64,000 nt of DNA from Parasponia andersonii (lineage: Eukaryota > Streptophyta > Magnoliopsida > Rosales > Cannabaceae). A program made the translations under genes and the position numbers. The DNA is taken from the NCBI GenBank assembly GCA_002914805.1, contig JXTB01000532.1, positions 6,786-70,785 of the forward strand, in the 5' to 3' direction. The notes under the pieces were generated by a model. It had not been told where the DNA came from and searched no databases. It saw only the letters and a list, made by a program, of their open reading frames with translations. Of this stretch, positions 24,280 to 37,544 are shown one piece after another; position 1 is the stretch's first letter; every line of letters starts with the position of its first letter.

Positions 24280-26183
24280 ATGGCTCCGAAGCGGGGTACG
24301 CCCGGCGCGGCCGCACAGAGGGGCCGAGGCGCTGCTGGATCTCGATTCCGTTTCGCCATTCTTGTCTTGTCCGCCATGTTGCTCGCGCCCTTGATTTTCT
24401 TCCTCGGCCGTGGCCTCCGCACCTCCTCTTCTTCTTGTTAGTTCTCTCCCCTCTTTTCTTACCTGATTTTTCTTTTTCAAGAAAGATTTTTGGGTAGATC
24501 TCAATTCTGTGCTTTCTTTCTTGATACTTACGTTTTGGGTTTTGAATGCGGGGAGGAAAGAGGTGTCTTAGTCTAACTATCGAGTTGCAAATTCCCTTTT
24601 GCTTAACCAAGAATTAAGGATTTTTATAAGATATGAATTGGGTTTTGTGGCTTAGTTGATATTAATTATTATCCTTGATGGGTTTCATTTGGATTTCGTC
24701 AGAAATACTAGTTGCAAATTGTTTGCGGTGTGGGGCTTTTGCCATTTGAATTGAGTTGAAAGAAAATGAAAATGCAATGCAATGCCTTGTTTGTTCATGG
24801 TGACTTGGATTCGGTGCCCCAGTGGCATTGGGTGCATTTTGGCGTGTTATTGGGTCTGCATTTCTTGAAGTACTTTTTCGCTTCTTGAGGATGAAGCTTT
24901 TAGGCGGATTCTAGGATGGGATAGTGGATACCATACTACACGTCTGAATTTCTTCATAAGAGCCAATTCACATTGCTCCTCGTACAAGTTACTTTTATTC
25001 CCTTAATTGAGTAGAGTTGATTTGATATTGGAACTTTGCAAGTTTACTTTCTTAATTTTAGTTTAATTTAATTTAATTTAATTTCTTGTTTTGGTAGAAT
25101 TTCAGCGCAAGCCTTTTTGGATTGCTGATTGTCCATGTTTTTAGACTGTGATGTGACAATTTTTTTTTTGTTGATATTTTTGCATATAGTTTACAATCCA
25201 ATACCTAATAACAAAATGGAGAAAAGTAATAATTTTAGCCAGCCATAAAAGTGGTGAACCTGCTTGGGATTTTATGTAATGAATTATGTAAAATGACTGA
25301 AGAGTTCTGCTTTGATAACTATCTGAAGTTCTTTATGTAATTAATGATTATTTGAAGAAGAGCGTGCATAAAATTCTATATTCCTACTTGATTGGTAATA
25401 TATGCTTGTAGATTGGTTAGACTCTCAATAGTCATTTGACTACATTATTGTGTCAGTCTTGATTCTAATTGTATTGTGTACTTTGCATGTTTGTGTACTT
25501 GGTTTTGATGAGATTAACAGAATAAAATTTTTAATATTGTATAGCTGGTCTGCACTCTGCAGAGATTGGATTTCATATTTGATACGGCTTGAGGCCTGCT
25601 ATGATGCAATACGCTTCAGTACTGACTGCTGAGCACTTTAAGGGTTAATAGACCAAAATAGTTCCTTTTGTTAAGATTAATGATTGTGTTGTATGTATTG
25701 TATTTCCCGAAGGGAAGCTCTTAGTGTCTAAGCAACAGGTAGATCTTAGGTCTGCAGTTTCTTGTAGGCTATAACAAAAATGAAAGATTAGCTATAGTTT
25801 TCCGTTACTTGGGTCTTGATGGCTTGACCTTTTCCAAATTTTCAATTAGGCGTTGATATTCTTGCTTTGCCATTTGTGTGTCCTTTTTGAATAGCTTTTG
25901 TTTGTTTCATTTAGTGTATATGCATCATGAAACTGATTATTGCTATCTATGCAGATGATAATGATATTTTCCCTGTCCCTGGAAAACAGGTATGTTATGC
26001 TTGCATTTCCTGTAATAGATTCGTATACCAGTTATCATATATTGCTGCTTGTCTCCACACACACCCCCATTGTTATATATATATATATATGAGCACCAAT
26101 CTAGTAGTTTTTTTTTTTAACCTATCTATAAGTATTGTTTTACGCAATTAAAATTCATCGTGCACGTCTTTTCATGTTAAAAA

Positions 26184-26222
<39 letters not shown>

Positions 26223-29200
26223 TATTAAATAATGCATATTTATTTATTTTTTCCTACTCTTTAAATTATGGTAACCATTAGATTATGATCCAGCAGCTTA
26301 AAAAAATAGCTATAGATAGGTAAAATATAATATAATAACAATAAATATATATTATTTAATATTTTTCTCTTTCTATCTTTTACCACTCTATCTTTTACCA
26401 TGAAAAGATGTTCATGATGAATTTTAATTGGGTAATACCTATAGATAGGTAAAAAAAAAATAAAAAATAAATAACTGTTGGATTGGTGCCTTATATATAT
26501 GTATGTGTATTGCTTGGTACTATTAAAGATCTACTATTAAAGATATAACATCCAATGTTCACAGGGTGCACGTTGGAGAGAAAGGCTGGCAACGCAGCAC
26601 CTAAAATCTCTTTTCTCAAAAGAGGCAAGTTCACACATTATTTACTTATTTAAGTTCATATGAAGTTGTAAGTAGTTGTAATTCTTTTTTCCTTGACTTA
26701 CCTTATTAGCTAGTAAATTGCTTCCAATGCAGATCATTGATGTTATTGTAAACAGCACAAAGGACGCAGGACCTTACAGCCTTGATTCTTTTAGAAAAAA
26801 TAATTTGTCAGCTTCATGGAAGTTTGTTGGAGTAGATACTTCAATTGTTACAAATTCTGAGGTTAGGATTTTCTGCTTGACTTTTTGACAATGGCTAGTC
26901 CTTTTTGCCCAGAAAAATATCCATTTTAATATGCTCAGTTCCTGACGTGTTTGTCACTATTATTTGTGCACAAAGATAAATCCTACAGCTCCAGATTTTA
27001 TGCAAGAAACACCTAAAGTCAAATGGGATGACTCTTCAGGTGGCAAATATTTCTTAATATTGTCCTTGCAAGGCTATGTAACATTTTTTACCATGTATCT
27101 GATCTTGATGTACAATGCAGATCATAAGAGACAATTAATCGATTCACCTGCCATATTAGCCCGAAGGGTAATGATCAAACTCGGGTGATCTGAACTTATA
27201 TTCCTTTTAGGTGATGATGTAATGTTTCTAAGTGCCGTGTTAGAAAAGAACGAACAAATTGTCGTTGTTATTGTTTCTCCAAATTAATTTTATGAGTGTA
27301 TTCATATGCATTACTTTGGGTTTTGATCTTTTCAAAATCTAAAAATTTCTGCAGCAATTGAGGGAGAAGAGACGAGAAAAACGTGCATCTGAGTTGGTAC
27401 ACCAGGATGATGAGGCAACTGTAAAACTTGAAAATGCAGCCATTGAGCGGTCCAAGTCCGTTGACACTGCAGTTCTGGGAAAATACAGCATTTGGAGAAA
27501 AGAGAATGAGAACGAGAACTCTGATAGTACAGTGCGGTTGATGCGCGACCAAATCATAATGGCTAGGGTTTATTTAAGTATTGCAAAGATGAAGGGCAAG
27601 CTCGACTTAATTCAAGAACTACAAGCTCGGCTAAAAGAGAGTCAGCGTGCCTTGGGAGAAGCTAGCTCTGATGCTGATTTACATCAAAGGTAGCTGGCAA
27701 TCATGTATTATTATTTTATGCATGTGCCTTTATTATTATATCAGAACTGATAATTCTTTGAGTTGACGTTATTTGGTGTCCCAATTTTGCTTCAAGCGCG
27801 CCCTTAAAACTAAAGGCCATGGGCCAAATTCTAGCAAAAGCAAGGGAGCAACTGTACGATTGCAAATTGGTGACAGGGAAACTGAGAGCAATGCTTCAAT
27901 CCGCCGATGAACAAGTGAGGAGCTTGAAAAAGCAGAGCACATTTCTGAGCCAGTTAGCTGCCAAGACAATTCCAAATGGAATCCACTGTTTGTCAATGCG
28001 CCTCACCATAGATTACCATCTCCTAACTCCTGAGAAGAGAAAGTTCCCTAAGAGTGAGAATTTGGAAAATCCAAATCTTTACCACTATGCACTTTTCTCA
28101 GACAATGTCTTGGCTGCATCAGTTGTTGTCAACTCAACTGTCATGAATGCCAAGGTGACCTGAATTATCTTATACTATGGCTTCTTGAGATGCAGATTAT
28201 TTTGTTTCCTGAAGATTGAAAACTTATATGGTCATATTTATTACTTGTGTTTGTCTTCTAAGTGAGTCTCAAGTCTACTTTTGGCTTATACTGTTAAACG
28301 GAAATGTTGATTAGGTTTGTTATATGTTTTATCACATAAGTTTCATCCTTTCTTTTCAACAAGAAGCTAGAGATGGGCACTGCACAAGATGCTTGAACCT
28401 GATTTATCATGACTTATTTCTAGGGTGGTGTACTCTTGTGGTGGCCACAAATCATAAGACATATGCATGAGTATGGTGATTGGAATTCATATTATTTCTA
28501 GGGTGGTGCAGTACTCTTGTTCCCCATGCATGTATAGTGATTGAGAATCTAAGTGCTTGTCTCATATGAGTTGTTAGTATTCTCTTGCTTGAATTGTAGG
28601 ATCCTTCAAAACATGTATTCCACTTGGTAACGGATAAGCTCAACTTTGGAGCCATGAATATGTGGTTTCTGTTGAATCCTCCCGGAAAAGCCACAATTCA
28701 TGTTGAAAATGTTGATGAATTTAAGTGGCTGAACTCATCGTACTGCCCAGTTCTGCGCCAGCTGGAATCCGCTGCAATGAAAGAGTATTATTTTAAAGCT
28801 GGCCATCCAACCACACTTGCATCTGGGGCTTCTAATCTCAAGTACAGGAACCCAAAATATCTCTCTATGCTTAACCATTTGAGGTTCTATCTCCCTCAGG
28901 TTTATCCCAAGTTGGATAAGATCTTATTTCTTGATGATGACATTGTTGTCCAGAAAGATCTGACTGGGTTGTGGTCTGTGAATCTTAATGGAAAAGTAAA
29001 TGGTGCTGTGGAAACCTGTGGTGAGAGCTTCCATCGATTTGACAAGTACTTAAACTTCACAAATCCGCATATCGCAAGAAACTTTGACCCAAATGCATGC
29101 GGGTGGGCATATGGGATGAACATCTTTGATCTTAAAGAGTGGAAAAAGAAGGATATTACAGGCATATATCACAAGTGGCAGAACATGGTGAGTTTTCTAA

Positions 29201-29642
29201 ATCTTTTCCTCTTGCCAGATGATTAATTGTTCCACATGCAAACACGTGGGTTAAGCATGGAAGAAGTGTCACTCCATTTCTCTTGGGACTCTTCTCTACG
29301 GAACTTTGAATGAAAATTTTCTATTTCTATCCCTTATTTATTCTTCCTTTCTTGTGTTGCTATTAGAATGAAGACAGGGCACTTTGGAAGCTAGGGACAT
29401 TACCGCCGGGGCTTATTACATTCTATGGGTTGACGCATCCACTTGCAAAGTCATGGCATGTTCTTGGTTTAGGTTATAATCCAAGTGTCGATCGGTCCGA
29501 CATTGAGAATGCGGCTGTGATACACTATAACGGCAACATGAAACCATGGCTGGAGTTGGCAATGACAAAGTATCGACCATACTGGACCAAGTACATAAAG
29601 TATGATCATCCCTACGTGCGCAACTGCAAGCTAAGTGAATAA
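24280..29642 (+). CDS. GAUT1: Galacturonosyltransferase 1 (homogalacturonan synthase)
   Basis: Ten exons give 682 aa: 24280-24436, 25955-25989, 26565-26624, 26733-26861, 26976-27039, 27121-27167, 27355-27689, 27797-28154, 28600-29187 and 29367-29642. A short basic cytosolic tail is followed by one membrane anchor (residues about 25-43), as in type II Golgi proteins. Next come a stem and a GT8 catalytic domain in the C-terminal half with the metal-binding LDDD (506-509) and the HYNGNMKPW motif (644-652). GAUT1 transfers galacturonic acid from UDP-GalA to homogalacturonan in the Golgi; in Arabidopsis it works in a complex held by GAUT7. Length matches Arabidopsis GAUT1 (673 aa). All exons join in frame. 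Intron 3 has a GC donor (GCAAGT at 26625); the others are GT-AG. Intron 2 carries a MITE. No defect is seen. Confidence 0.96.
26091..26491. mobile_element. MITE in GAUT1 intron 2
   Basis: GAGCACCAATCTAGTAG at 26091 and GTTGGATTGGTGCC ending near 26491 form inverted ends, and (TA)n tracts flank both sides. The termini match the 39.25-39.80 kb copies (GGGCACCAATCCA). Inside are GTGCACGTCTTTTCATG and a (GA)n tract at about 26186-26218. It has no coding capacity. The exon junctions around it are intact, so splicing is probably unaffected. Confidence 0.75.
28414..28556. repeat. 78-bp imperfect tandem duplication in GAUT1 intron 8
   Basis: TTATTTCTAGGGTGGTG starts at 28414 and again at 28492, each followed by a TACTCTTGT and a later GTGATTG match. 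The second copy ends about 45 bp before exon 9, leaving the acceptor region intact. Confidence 0.65.
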
Positions 29643-31052
29643 ACCTCTAATGGGCTCTTCCTAAAACGGTAAAAAAAAAAAAAAGAAAAAAAAGAAAAAA
29701 AAAACAAGAAATCTTCCTTTCTTCTGTCATGGAAAATGCTTTCAGGATAAAGGGATGGGTTTTACTTACCGTACGATGTTATTTTCTCCTATTTTTCCTC
29801 CTTTCCATCCACATTGTTTATTCTTCTTTTTAATTCATTCGATTTGTTAGCACTCACCCATTAGTGCAAGGTATTTTACAAATTCTTTTGCCTTGTTGAC
29901 CTGTAAAAACTCCACTTATTTTGCTTTGGAGCTAAGATACGAACAGTAATAGGAATTGAATGTCAGTTGCTCTATTCTTTAAACAACTTGCTCATTTTCA
30001 TTAAATGCCAACTTTGATGCTTGCTCCCTCGTCATTGTGGATCATTAACTTCTATTTGGAATCATGCCCTCTCACATTAATTTCTCTCTGCAACGAGATA
30101 CATATAATATGATACTAATATTCTAGCTCTGCTTTCCGGTTCCCAATTTCTGATTGATAATAAAATTTTCTGCCACTCACCAAACTCGGAGTTTTAACTG
30201 AAAAGATGTCTTAAACTTTCGTCTCTTTTATCTGCATTGAAGAAAGGTTTTAATATTTTTCCACTTGGGGGTGACGGGAAATAGGTGATAAGTTGTGAAT
30301 TGGTCGTTTAATTTGATCGTTCTATGCACCCACAAGCAAAATAGTTTCTACGCTTTTTCTTTGTCTTTTCGGAACTTTTTGATGGATGACTCGAGTAAAC
30401 ATCACAAGGAATATATGTAAATTGATTGGTGATAAGTGCATTATTTACGATTGGCTCAGAATAGTCGATTTGGATTGTGGGTATGGTGGGATTTTTCAAT
30501 CATACGGATATTTGATTTCGTTGAAGTGACACTGAGCTTCTGAAACAACAAAAATGAATTAGCCTTCTGGAAAGGAGCTATAAAAATGTGATTTTGTTCT
30601 GCTCTCCACAAAGTTATGTTGGAGGATATGTCAGAGCCTTACTGTTTAAGTGGATTCTTAAAGAGAATTTTGACAATGACTTCGAACTTTAGTCATTCTC
30701 GATGATATTTCCTCGATAGTATTCTAATCATTCACAAAAACAAAAGCACTAGTTGTACAATAAAGACAATGAGATGCATCATGCAATTTTGCTAGCAATA
30801 ATAATGTGTCACAACTGTTGTATTTTAGTCATCTATTCACGTTGGGCGTTGGGCTTTCAGAAATAAATGGTTGTAATTAGTGAAATACATCTGAACAAAC
30901 CACTATTTAGGAAATATATATATATATATACATATATATAATATTTCGAATTTGTAGAAGTGCACAACTTATGAGTGTCAAATTACGAACTTTTTATCTT
31001 TTGTTTTTTAAGTCAAGAAATAAAGTTGCATTACTTGCTAAATATATGATTC

Positions 31053-31475
31053 CTAATCTAATAGGTATTTTTTTTAATTGTTGGATTTTATTTAATAGTT
31101 ATCACAATTTGAGTAATTAAAAAAAATACTTATTATTTAATATTTTTTCTGTTCACTTTTCATTTTGAAAAAACGTGCCTAATAATTTTTAATTAAGCAA
31201 AATGATATTTATAAATAGGTAAAAACAAAAATACCTAATAGTGCCTATAAGTAAATATAATTTTCAACTTAATAGGTATTTTTTTTACTTATCGATAAGT
31301 TATGATCTAACGGTCATTATAATTTTAATTGAAAAAAAAATAAAAATAAATACACATTATTTAATATTTTTTTCTCTCTATTTTTTACTATGAAAAGACG
31401 TATGTGATCAATTTTAATCGAGCAAAATAATAGATAAGTAAAAAAATTAAAAAAAACACCTAGCCAAATATGTTT
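31053..31475. mobile_element. Relics of the (TA)n-associated MITE family
   Basis: Two stretches begin TCTAATAGGTATTTTTTTT (31058) and CTTAATAGGTATTTTTTTT (31268). They share the family interior (ATGAAAAGACGTA and a CTCTCTATTTTTTACTATG-like segment). The terminal CACCAAT parts are decayed, so ends are approximate. Confidence 0.5.
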
Positions 31476-32639
31476 CAGTTGAAGATTAAGATTATGCATT
31501 TTCTAGCCAAATACCAATAAAATACCAGAACAAAAACAAAATAGTAGATTGTGACTGTTTTAAACTTACAAATCTCAGCAAGTATCACCTAGAAAATTCG
31601 TTATAAGTTAGCCTCTCTGGTTTCTAATTAAAGAGTAGTTGAGTGGATACTTTCTCCAATACTTTGGCAGTTTACGGGTACAAACTGCACTATTTTCTGG
31701 ATCCAAGTAATGGTGTCTTCTGTTTATGATTAAGACAAGCACAAGATTGGCCAAAATTTGGATTTCCGAGTATATAAGTATATTTAATTATGGAAGTGAG
31801 GCGTGCGTTTTTCTCATCCATAAATTAGTCGTTTTGGGCTATTCATAAAGTTAATGATAGACTGCACGAATAATAATAAGATGCTAATATTATGAGGCCT
31901 GTTTAGCACCAGATTTCATATTAGTCTCCCTAAACCATTCCAAAACCACACACCCCCCTCCCCCACAAAAAAAAAAAGTTCTAATATGTTCAGCCCCTCT
32001 AGAAAGTAGAATCTATCCCCGTTCCGACCCTATATTGGGTTCTATTATATGGACTATTCAATTTCAAACACCATAAAGAATATCCTGCCTCAATACCACA
32101 TATGATCTCTCTGGTTTCTTTCTATTTTATTTTTGTGGTTAAGATATTGACTTTTGTCAAGAATATAAATTGGAAAGCTAGTTTGAGATTGATTCTAGAG
32201 TGCTTATAATGATTTTTACACAATCTTATTTAAGGAAATAATATGAAAGTTAGGTATCCTGAAATTGTACAATAATTTCAAAAACACATGCAAGAGTTTA
32301 TATTTTCGAAAGTGATTGATACAGAATCAATGCGAAACTAAATAATGATCTTTCCAAAATCTACGACATTCTCAAAATACACTTCTTATGTTCTCCCTTT
32401 TAGCCCTTGGCACCCTTTTTTTTTTTTTTTTTTTTAAGTGGAACTTAACTAATGACCATCACTTACTACAAATTTAAAAGAAAATAACACACACACTCTC
32501 TACCAAAATTTGAACATCTGACTCTTCCAAACTCACACACACATCTCTCATCCCTTGGTACCCTTAATTACACGTATTTGGACAAAAATTAATAAACTAT
32601 TTTCTCTTCGTTCCTTCCCAACAAAAACATTGCAATATA

Positions 32640-32770
32640 ACTTGGAAGGGCGGCTCCCAGTCCCACCCCACAAAAAGGCCAGTGGGACTCGGAGAATAGG
32701 AATGCTTATCATGTCCTTTTAAGTGAAGGGAGCTGGCATAGATGCCACCCCAACCAGTGGTATGCCTCCT
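32640..32770. other. GC-richer island with perfect short hairpins upstream of GA20ox
   Basis: This stands out from the AT-rich surroundings. An inverted repeat at 32654-32694 has arms CTCCCAGTCCCAC and GTGGGACTCGGAG, giving a 12-bp stem with one C-C mismatch and a 15-nt loop. A second small palindrome GGCATAGATGCC lies at 32733-32744. It is about 1.1 kb upstream of the GA20ox start codon. It could be a conserved noncoding element, a small RNA or a gene remnant; nothing decides this. Confidence 0.35.
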
Positions 32771-33466
32771 TATGAAAATGGCCCTCAATATAAAAGTGTC
32801 TTTCCCATGTATTTTGTTTTTATTAATGCAGCAAGATCTGGCTAGCTTGAATTGATTAATATTGGTTAAGCAGTGTGTAACACAGACACGTATATATATA
32901 TACATATATGTACAAAGAGTTTTGTGGTCCATACCCTACTTGTACGTACTTCTTCTATAAATAAATAAATAAATATATATATGTATATATAATCAAATAG
33001 TATGTGAATTTGACAGAATTTAATTTTTTGAAAACTAAAGGTTCATTAAGATGCAGAGTCTAGGTTTAATGCTATCCTATCTGAGGATTAAATATACATA
33101 AATTTACGTATGTTTAGTCTCGATTTTAATTTTATCCTACTTGAGAATTCTTCATTCAATTATGACAATATTATGGGAAGGAATTAAAGAAATATGTACC
33201 AACTAGGTGCAATAGAGCCAACATATCTTTGGAGATTTTGGTTGGTGGCAATTGGCATCCGAGGAGTAGAACCTTCTTCCTCTTAGACCCGCTTTTAAAC
33301 TCTGTATTAAATGTTGAAAACAATATAATATTCAATAACTGCTTATACCCATTTATATGAAAAAGGTTCTGTCACTTCTTCTTTTCTTTTTTTTTTTTTT
33401 AATAAAAAAAAAAGAGGAGATTTGGATATAAGTGATTTCTGTTGTATATATGGTCTATTGCCTTGT

Positions 33467-33474
33467 TATATATA
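33467..33474 (+). promoter_or_regulatory. Candidate TATA box of GA20ox
   Basis: TATATATA lies about 370 bp before the start codon, followed by a CT-rich stretch (33600-33720) that could be the leader. Placement is by pattern only. Confidence 0.25.
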
Positions 33475-33836
33475 GCAAGTGAATTAAGCTAGCATATACA
33501 TAGGGGACAAAATAAAAAGACCAACACCAGAGACATTGCTAGACTTAGAGGAATGACGCAACAGTAAAAAAACAATTAGATTCCCATATTTGTATACCGA
33601 CCTCCCCAATGAAAAAGCCCTTGGATCTTTCTCTCCCCACCCTCCCTCCCAACTATTCTGTAGCTCCTCTTCTTTATTAAACTCTCATATATCCCCTGCC
33701 CCAACTCCTTATCAACACACAAAATTTTGATATCCCTTCTCATATACCCTCTCCTAAGACCACCAAAAAACACTAGTACTAGTTCAATAACTCCCAAATT
33801 TTCCAAAAGCCAAAGTAGTAATTTTTGTACAATTAC

Positions 33837-35909
33837 ATGTTAAACATGCCAACCATCGCTCCTCCTAAGCCTTCTTCACCATTCAGTAGAAGTACTAGAA
33901 CTGAAAATGAAGAGAAGAACCCATTGATTTTCGACGCTTCGGTTCTTCAACACCAACCAAACATACCCCAAGAATTCATTTGGCCAGACCATGAAAGGCC
34001 ATGCTCATCAGGACCACCCGAACTTGTGATTCCCCCCATTGATTTGAATGCCTTTTTCAATGGAGATGACTTGGCAATGTCCAAGGCATCAAAACTTGTC
34101 AATGAGGCATGCAAAAAACACGGATTCTTCCTTGTTGTCAACCATGGGATCGATTCCGAGCTCATCAAAAGGGCAAACGAGTACGTGGACTACTTCTTCG
34201 AAATGCGGCTCCAGGATAAACAGAGAGCTCAGAGAAAGACTGGTGAACACTGTGGATACGCTAGCAGTTTCACAGGCAGGTTCTCCTCCAAACTCCCTTG
34301 GAAGGAAACACTCTCTTTCCGATTCTCCGCCGAGGAACAGTTTCCGAGCATTGTTGAGGATTACTTTGTTGGATTAATGGGTGAAGATTTCAGACAATTT
34401 GGGTAAGAAACACTACAGCTGTTTAATTTTCTTGCTATTATGTCACCACATGATATTATTGACCAAACTTCACTATGTTAACATTTTAGGAAATAAAAAA
34501 AAAAAGAGAGAGTATAAGTTCATAAGGCTTGCGCTTTTTTCAACCTCAAACTATATCAGAATCATATATCAAAATCAAATAGTATATAAATCTAACAGAA
34601 TATCATAAATATAAAAATCATATAGTATGCAAATATGAAAAGGTGTGACGGTCCAAACACATGCGCATATGTAAGATTTTTTTTTTTCCTTTTACTTGGG
34701 GTAAAATTTCCTATGAGTTTCAGATTAAAGAATACTCTCATATAATGTGGACTCAATTTTTATGTTTACTGTGTCCTTTAGGAAGGTTTACCAAGAATAC
34801 TGTGAAGCCATGAACCAGATCTCACTAGGGATCATGGAACTATTGGGAATGAGCTTAGGAGTTGGCCGAGAGTATTTCAGAGAATATTTCCAAGGAAATG
34901 ATTCAATAATGAGATTAAATTATTACCCAATTTGCCAAAAACCAGATCTAACACTGGGGACCGGGCCTCACTGTGATCCCACTTCTTTGACGATCCTTCA
35001 CCAAGATCAAGTTGGTGGCCTTGAAGTCTTTGTAGACAATAAATGGCATGCCATTATTCCTAATCCAGATGCTTTCGTTGTTAACATTGGTGACACTTTC
35101 ATGGTAACTTACTTTCTTCTCTATGAGCTTTTTCTTTTTTTTATTTCCTCCTGAAAATTTGGTCTCTGTTTGGTCAAATTAATGTATTAGTTTGAATCTG
35201 ATTATTAATTAAGATGAAAAGCACTCAAAGTTAAATAATAATAATAAAAGAAAATACTAAAAAACACCTAGCGCATAACACCATACTTTTAAATTTGTGT
35301 ACTTTTGGCACTCTTTCTTATAATGAAAGTATAAACAGACACATTAATAGTCTAACAAATAGATGACTAGACAATTTTTAAGAATTTGATATCATGTTGT
35401 GCTCTTTACCATTTCTTTTTATTCTGTTTCCGTGTCATTAATTTAGCAGTTATTCCATGAATTGAATAGAATTTTTACATCGTTGAGAGAATCGGAATAA
35501 TGCTAAAATGCAATGTTGATATTTCTTTTTCAGGGCCGAAAATACATTGGCTTAGAATACTTAGATAAAGAAATTGAATCAATCCATGGATTAAATTATA
35601 CATATAACGTGATTAATTTGGTTATATTTATATTAATTGCAGGCTCTATCAAACGGGATTTACAAGAGTTGCCTGCATAGAGCAGTAGTAAACAACAGAA
35701 CCGTGAGAAGATCTCTAGCTTTCTTCCTGTCCCCAAAGATGGACAAATTGGTAATTCCACCAACAAGTTTGGTGGGTCCCAACAGTCCAAGGTTGTACCC
35801 GGACTTCACGTGGTCTTCTCTCCTAGAATTCACGCAGAAACATTACAGGGCAGACATGAAAACCCTCAATGCCTTCACTCAGTGGATCATTTCCAACAAA
35901 GTCAACTGA
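33837..35909 (+). CDS. GA20ox: Gibberellin 20-oxidase
   Basis: Three exons give 384 aa: 33837-34402, 34782-35103 and 35643-35909; both introns are GT-AG. The first ATG is at 33837, with another in frame at 33846. This 2-oxoglutarate/Fe(II) dioxygenase oxidises C-20 of GA12 and GA53 in steps, making the C19 precursors of active gibberellins. The GA20ox signature LPWKET is at 153-158 and [20 protein letters not shown] at 235-254. Iron ligands are H252, D254 and H308, and the 2-oxoglutarate-binding R318-x-S320 is present. Both intron positions match those of Arabidopsis GA20ox genes. The N-terminal [16 protein letters not shown] region (DIOX_N) is normal. Which GA20ox paralogue it is cannot be settled here. 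Family genes are usually repressed by active gibberellin, but no such element was identified. Confidence 0.96.
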
Positions 35910-37319
35910 TAATTTTAAAAAATACATTTCTCCGTTCCNAAAGTGAGTGGAATGAAAAAGTGGCAAAAAAGCCAGAGAGGCTGATTAAAATTGTTGTCAC
36001 ATTAATTTATGGAGAGACTCGTGTAAATGAAATTTAAAAATGTATAAATGATAATTATAACTAATTTGGAGTGATTATATTATACATGGTTTATTTATGG
36101 GCTAAAAAATCTACCTGTATGGTCTGTTGTGATCGATGTTATTGTGCTGACCAGCCAAATTCTGTATTTGTTCTCTTGACTACTTTCTGTTTTTTTTTCC
36201 CCTACTGATCAGCCGATATTCCAAGCAGTAGCTTTGAAGAGTGAAAAGAAAACTTTGAATCCAAAGCCCAAGAAATTAATTAAGCCGTATATATATAATT
36301 TCTTTTTTTAATAAAAGTAGAATTTAACTAATAAATTCTATTTACTATAAATAAATAAAAATAAGTCTCCTAACCTTATATTTAATAAACACTCTGTTTC
36401 ACCGCTGAATTCCTAACCTAATATCTAATAAACACTCTTTTTCACCAAAGAGCTAATCTTGTATATATAATCTAAATTCATGGATTCTACAAATTCCATG
36501 CACGTGTATTTTCGTTTCGCCATATAATAATTTATTACAAACTTTTTGTTAAAAGTTATTGTGGATTTCGTGTTGTTATAATTCCTTTTTCTAATCTTTT
36601 CCGATTATAACATAACAAATCAACTTGCACCATATTGCTGTAAACTTTTGAAATACTGAACATTTACCACTATAGTATTAGTATATAGTACATGACTTGT
36701 TACATTTAATTAACATAGTAACATAAATTTACAATCCATAAGTTACAATCCATAAGTAAATTTCTTAAAAACACCCGGCCCAGTTTTGAAACATTATCTA
36801 ATGATTTGTTTTGATTGTTTCGGAAATTCGGACGTCTATCTCGCCCACACAGAGACACAGGTCTCCAATTTCACTCCACCAAATTTCCTTTTTATCCTAC
36901 TCGAGTTTCACATAAATTAAGCTTAAGTAATTAATATATAACATGTGTGTCTCATCGATGGTGTTCATATATGAACGTTATAAAATAATAAAAAGGATTG
37001 TTAAAAAAAAAAAAAAACTGACAGACAGGTATTTGATAATTTTTTAAATTATATCCTAACAGAGAATTACACTTTATATATAATATAGTGAACAAATTAT
37101 ACATTTTTTTAAATAAGAAACAGAGTATAAATTGTACGAACTTCTTCTTTAGTCAAGAGGGTAACCAAGACAGTTGCGTTCACATATACGAGTGGATGAG
37201 TGACTCTAGTGGCTAGACTAGATTATGTCACATATCCTTCAAAGTTGATTATTTTATTTAGTCATATAATGTTAAATTGCAATGAGAACAACGAACCCAT
37301 AAAGGCAGAACCCAAAAAA

Positions 37320-37528
37320 AAGTGGGTAAGTATTTCTTTTTTAGCCGTATATCATTATCTAACGGTGATCTAATGACTATAATGAAGTGTATAAAAAGAC
37401 GTACATCATTAATGCTCTTTCTCTCTTTTTATTTTTTACAATAAAAAAATATACATGCTAAATTTTCATTGGCCAAATTAATACTTATGCATAAGTTAAA
37501 AAAAAAAATACCTACTAAATTGGTACTA
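37320..37528. mobile_element. (TA)n-associated MITE, truncated left end
   Basis: The interior matches the 39-kb copies: CTAACGGTGATCTAATGACT, GACGTACATCATTAATGCTC and ACAATAAAAAAATATACATG. The right end CTACTAAATTGGTAC abuts a (TA)n tract that separates it from the next copy. The left terminus is not recognisable. Confidence 0.6.
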
Positions 37529-37544
37529 TATATATATATATATG

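Larger units (their letters stand above)
29643..33836. other. Intergenic DNA between GAUT1 and GA20ox
   Basis: About 4.2 kb without a supportable gene. It starts with an A-rich tract (29671-29704). It also holds a (TA)n tract near 30918, MITE relics at 31053-31475, a T run at 32411-32434, a small GC-richer island at 32640-32770 (described separately) and mononucleotide runs near 33385-33415. The open frames at 30308-30499, 31317-31499 and 33576-33806 look like chance. Confidence 0.55.

Noticed and set aside
24078-24610. Open frames of 80-139 codons around the GAUT1 start
   Set aside because: They read through CT repeats or are other frames of GAUT1 exon 1; only the frame from 24280 joins the downstream exons.
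32717-32736. Sequence with a GTGAAGGGAGCT core resembling miR159/miR319
   Set aside because: Matches only the core, and no pairing star strand lies within precursor distance.
32597-32932. 111-codon minus-strand frame over the GC-richer island
   Set aside because: No domain recognised, and the frame depends on the hairpin sequence; treated as noncoding.
19683-35909. SAP18, GAUT1 and GA20ox as a functional gene cluster
   Set aside because: They share strand only; functions are unrelated, and each has its own leader and multi-kb spacing.
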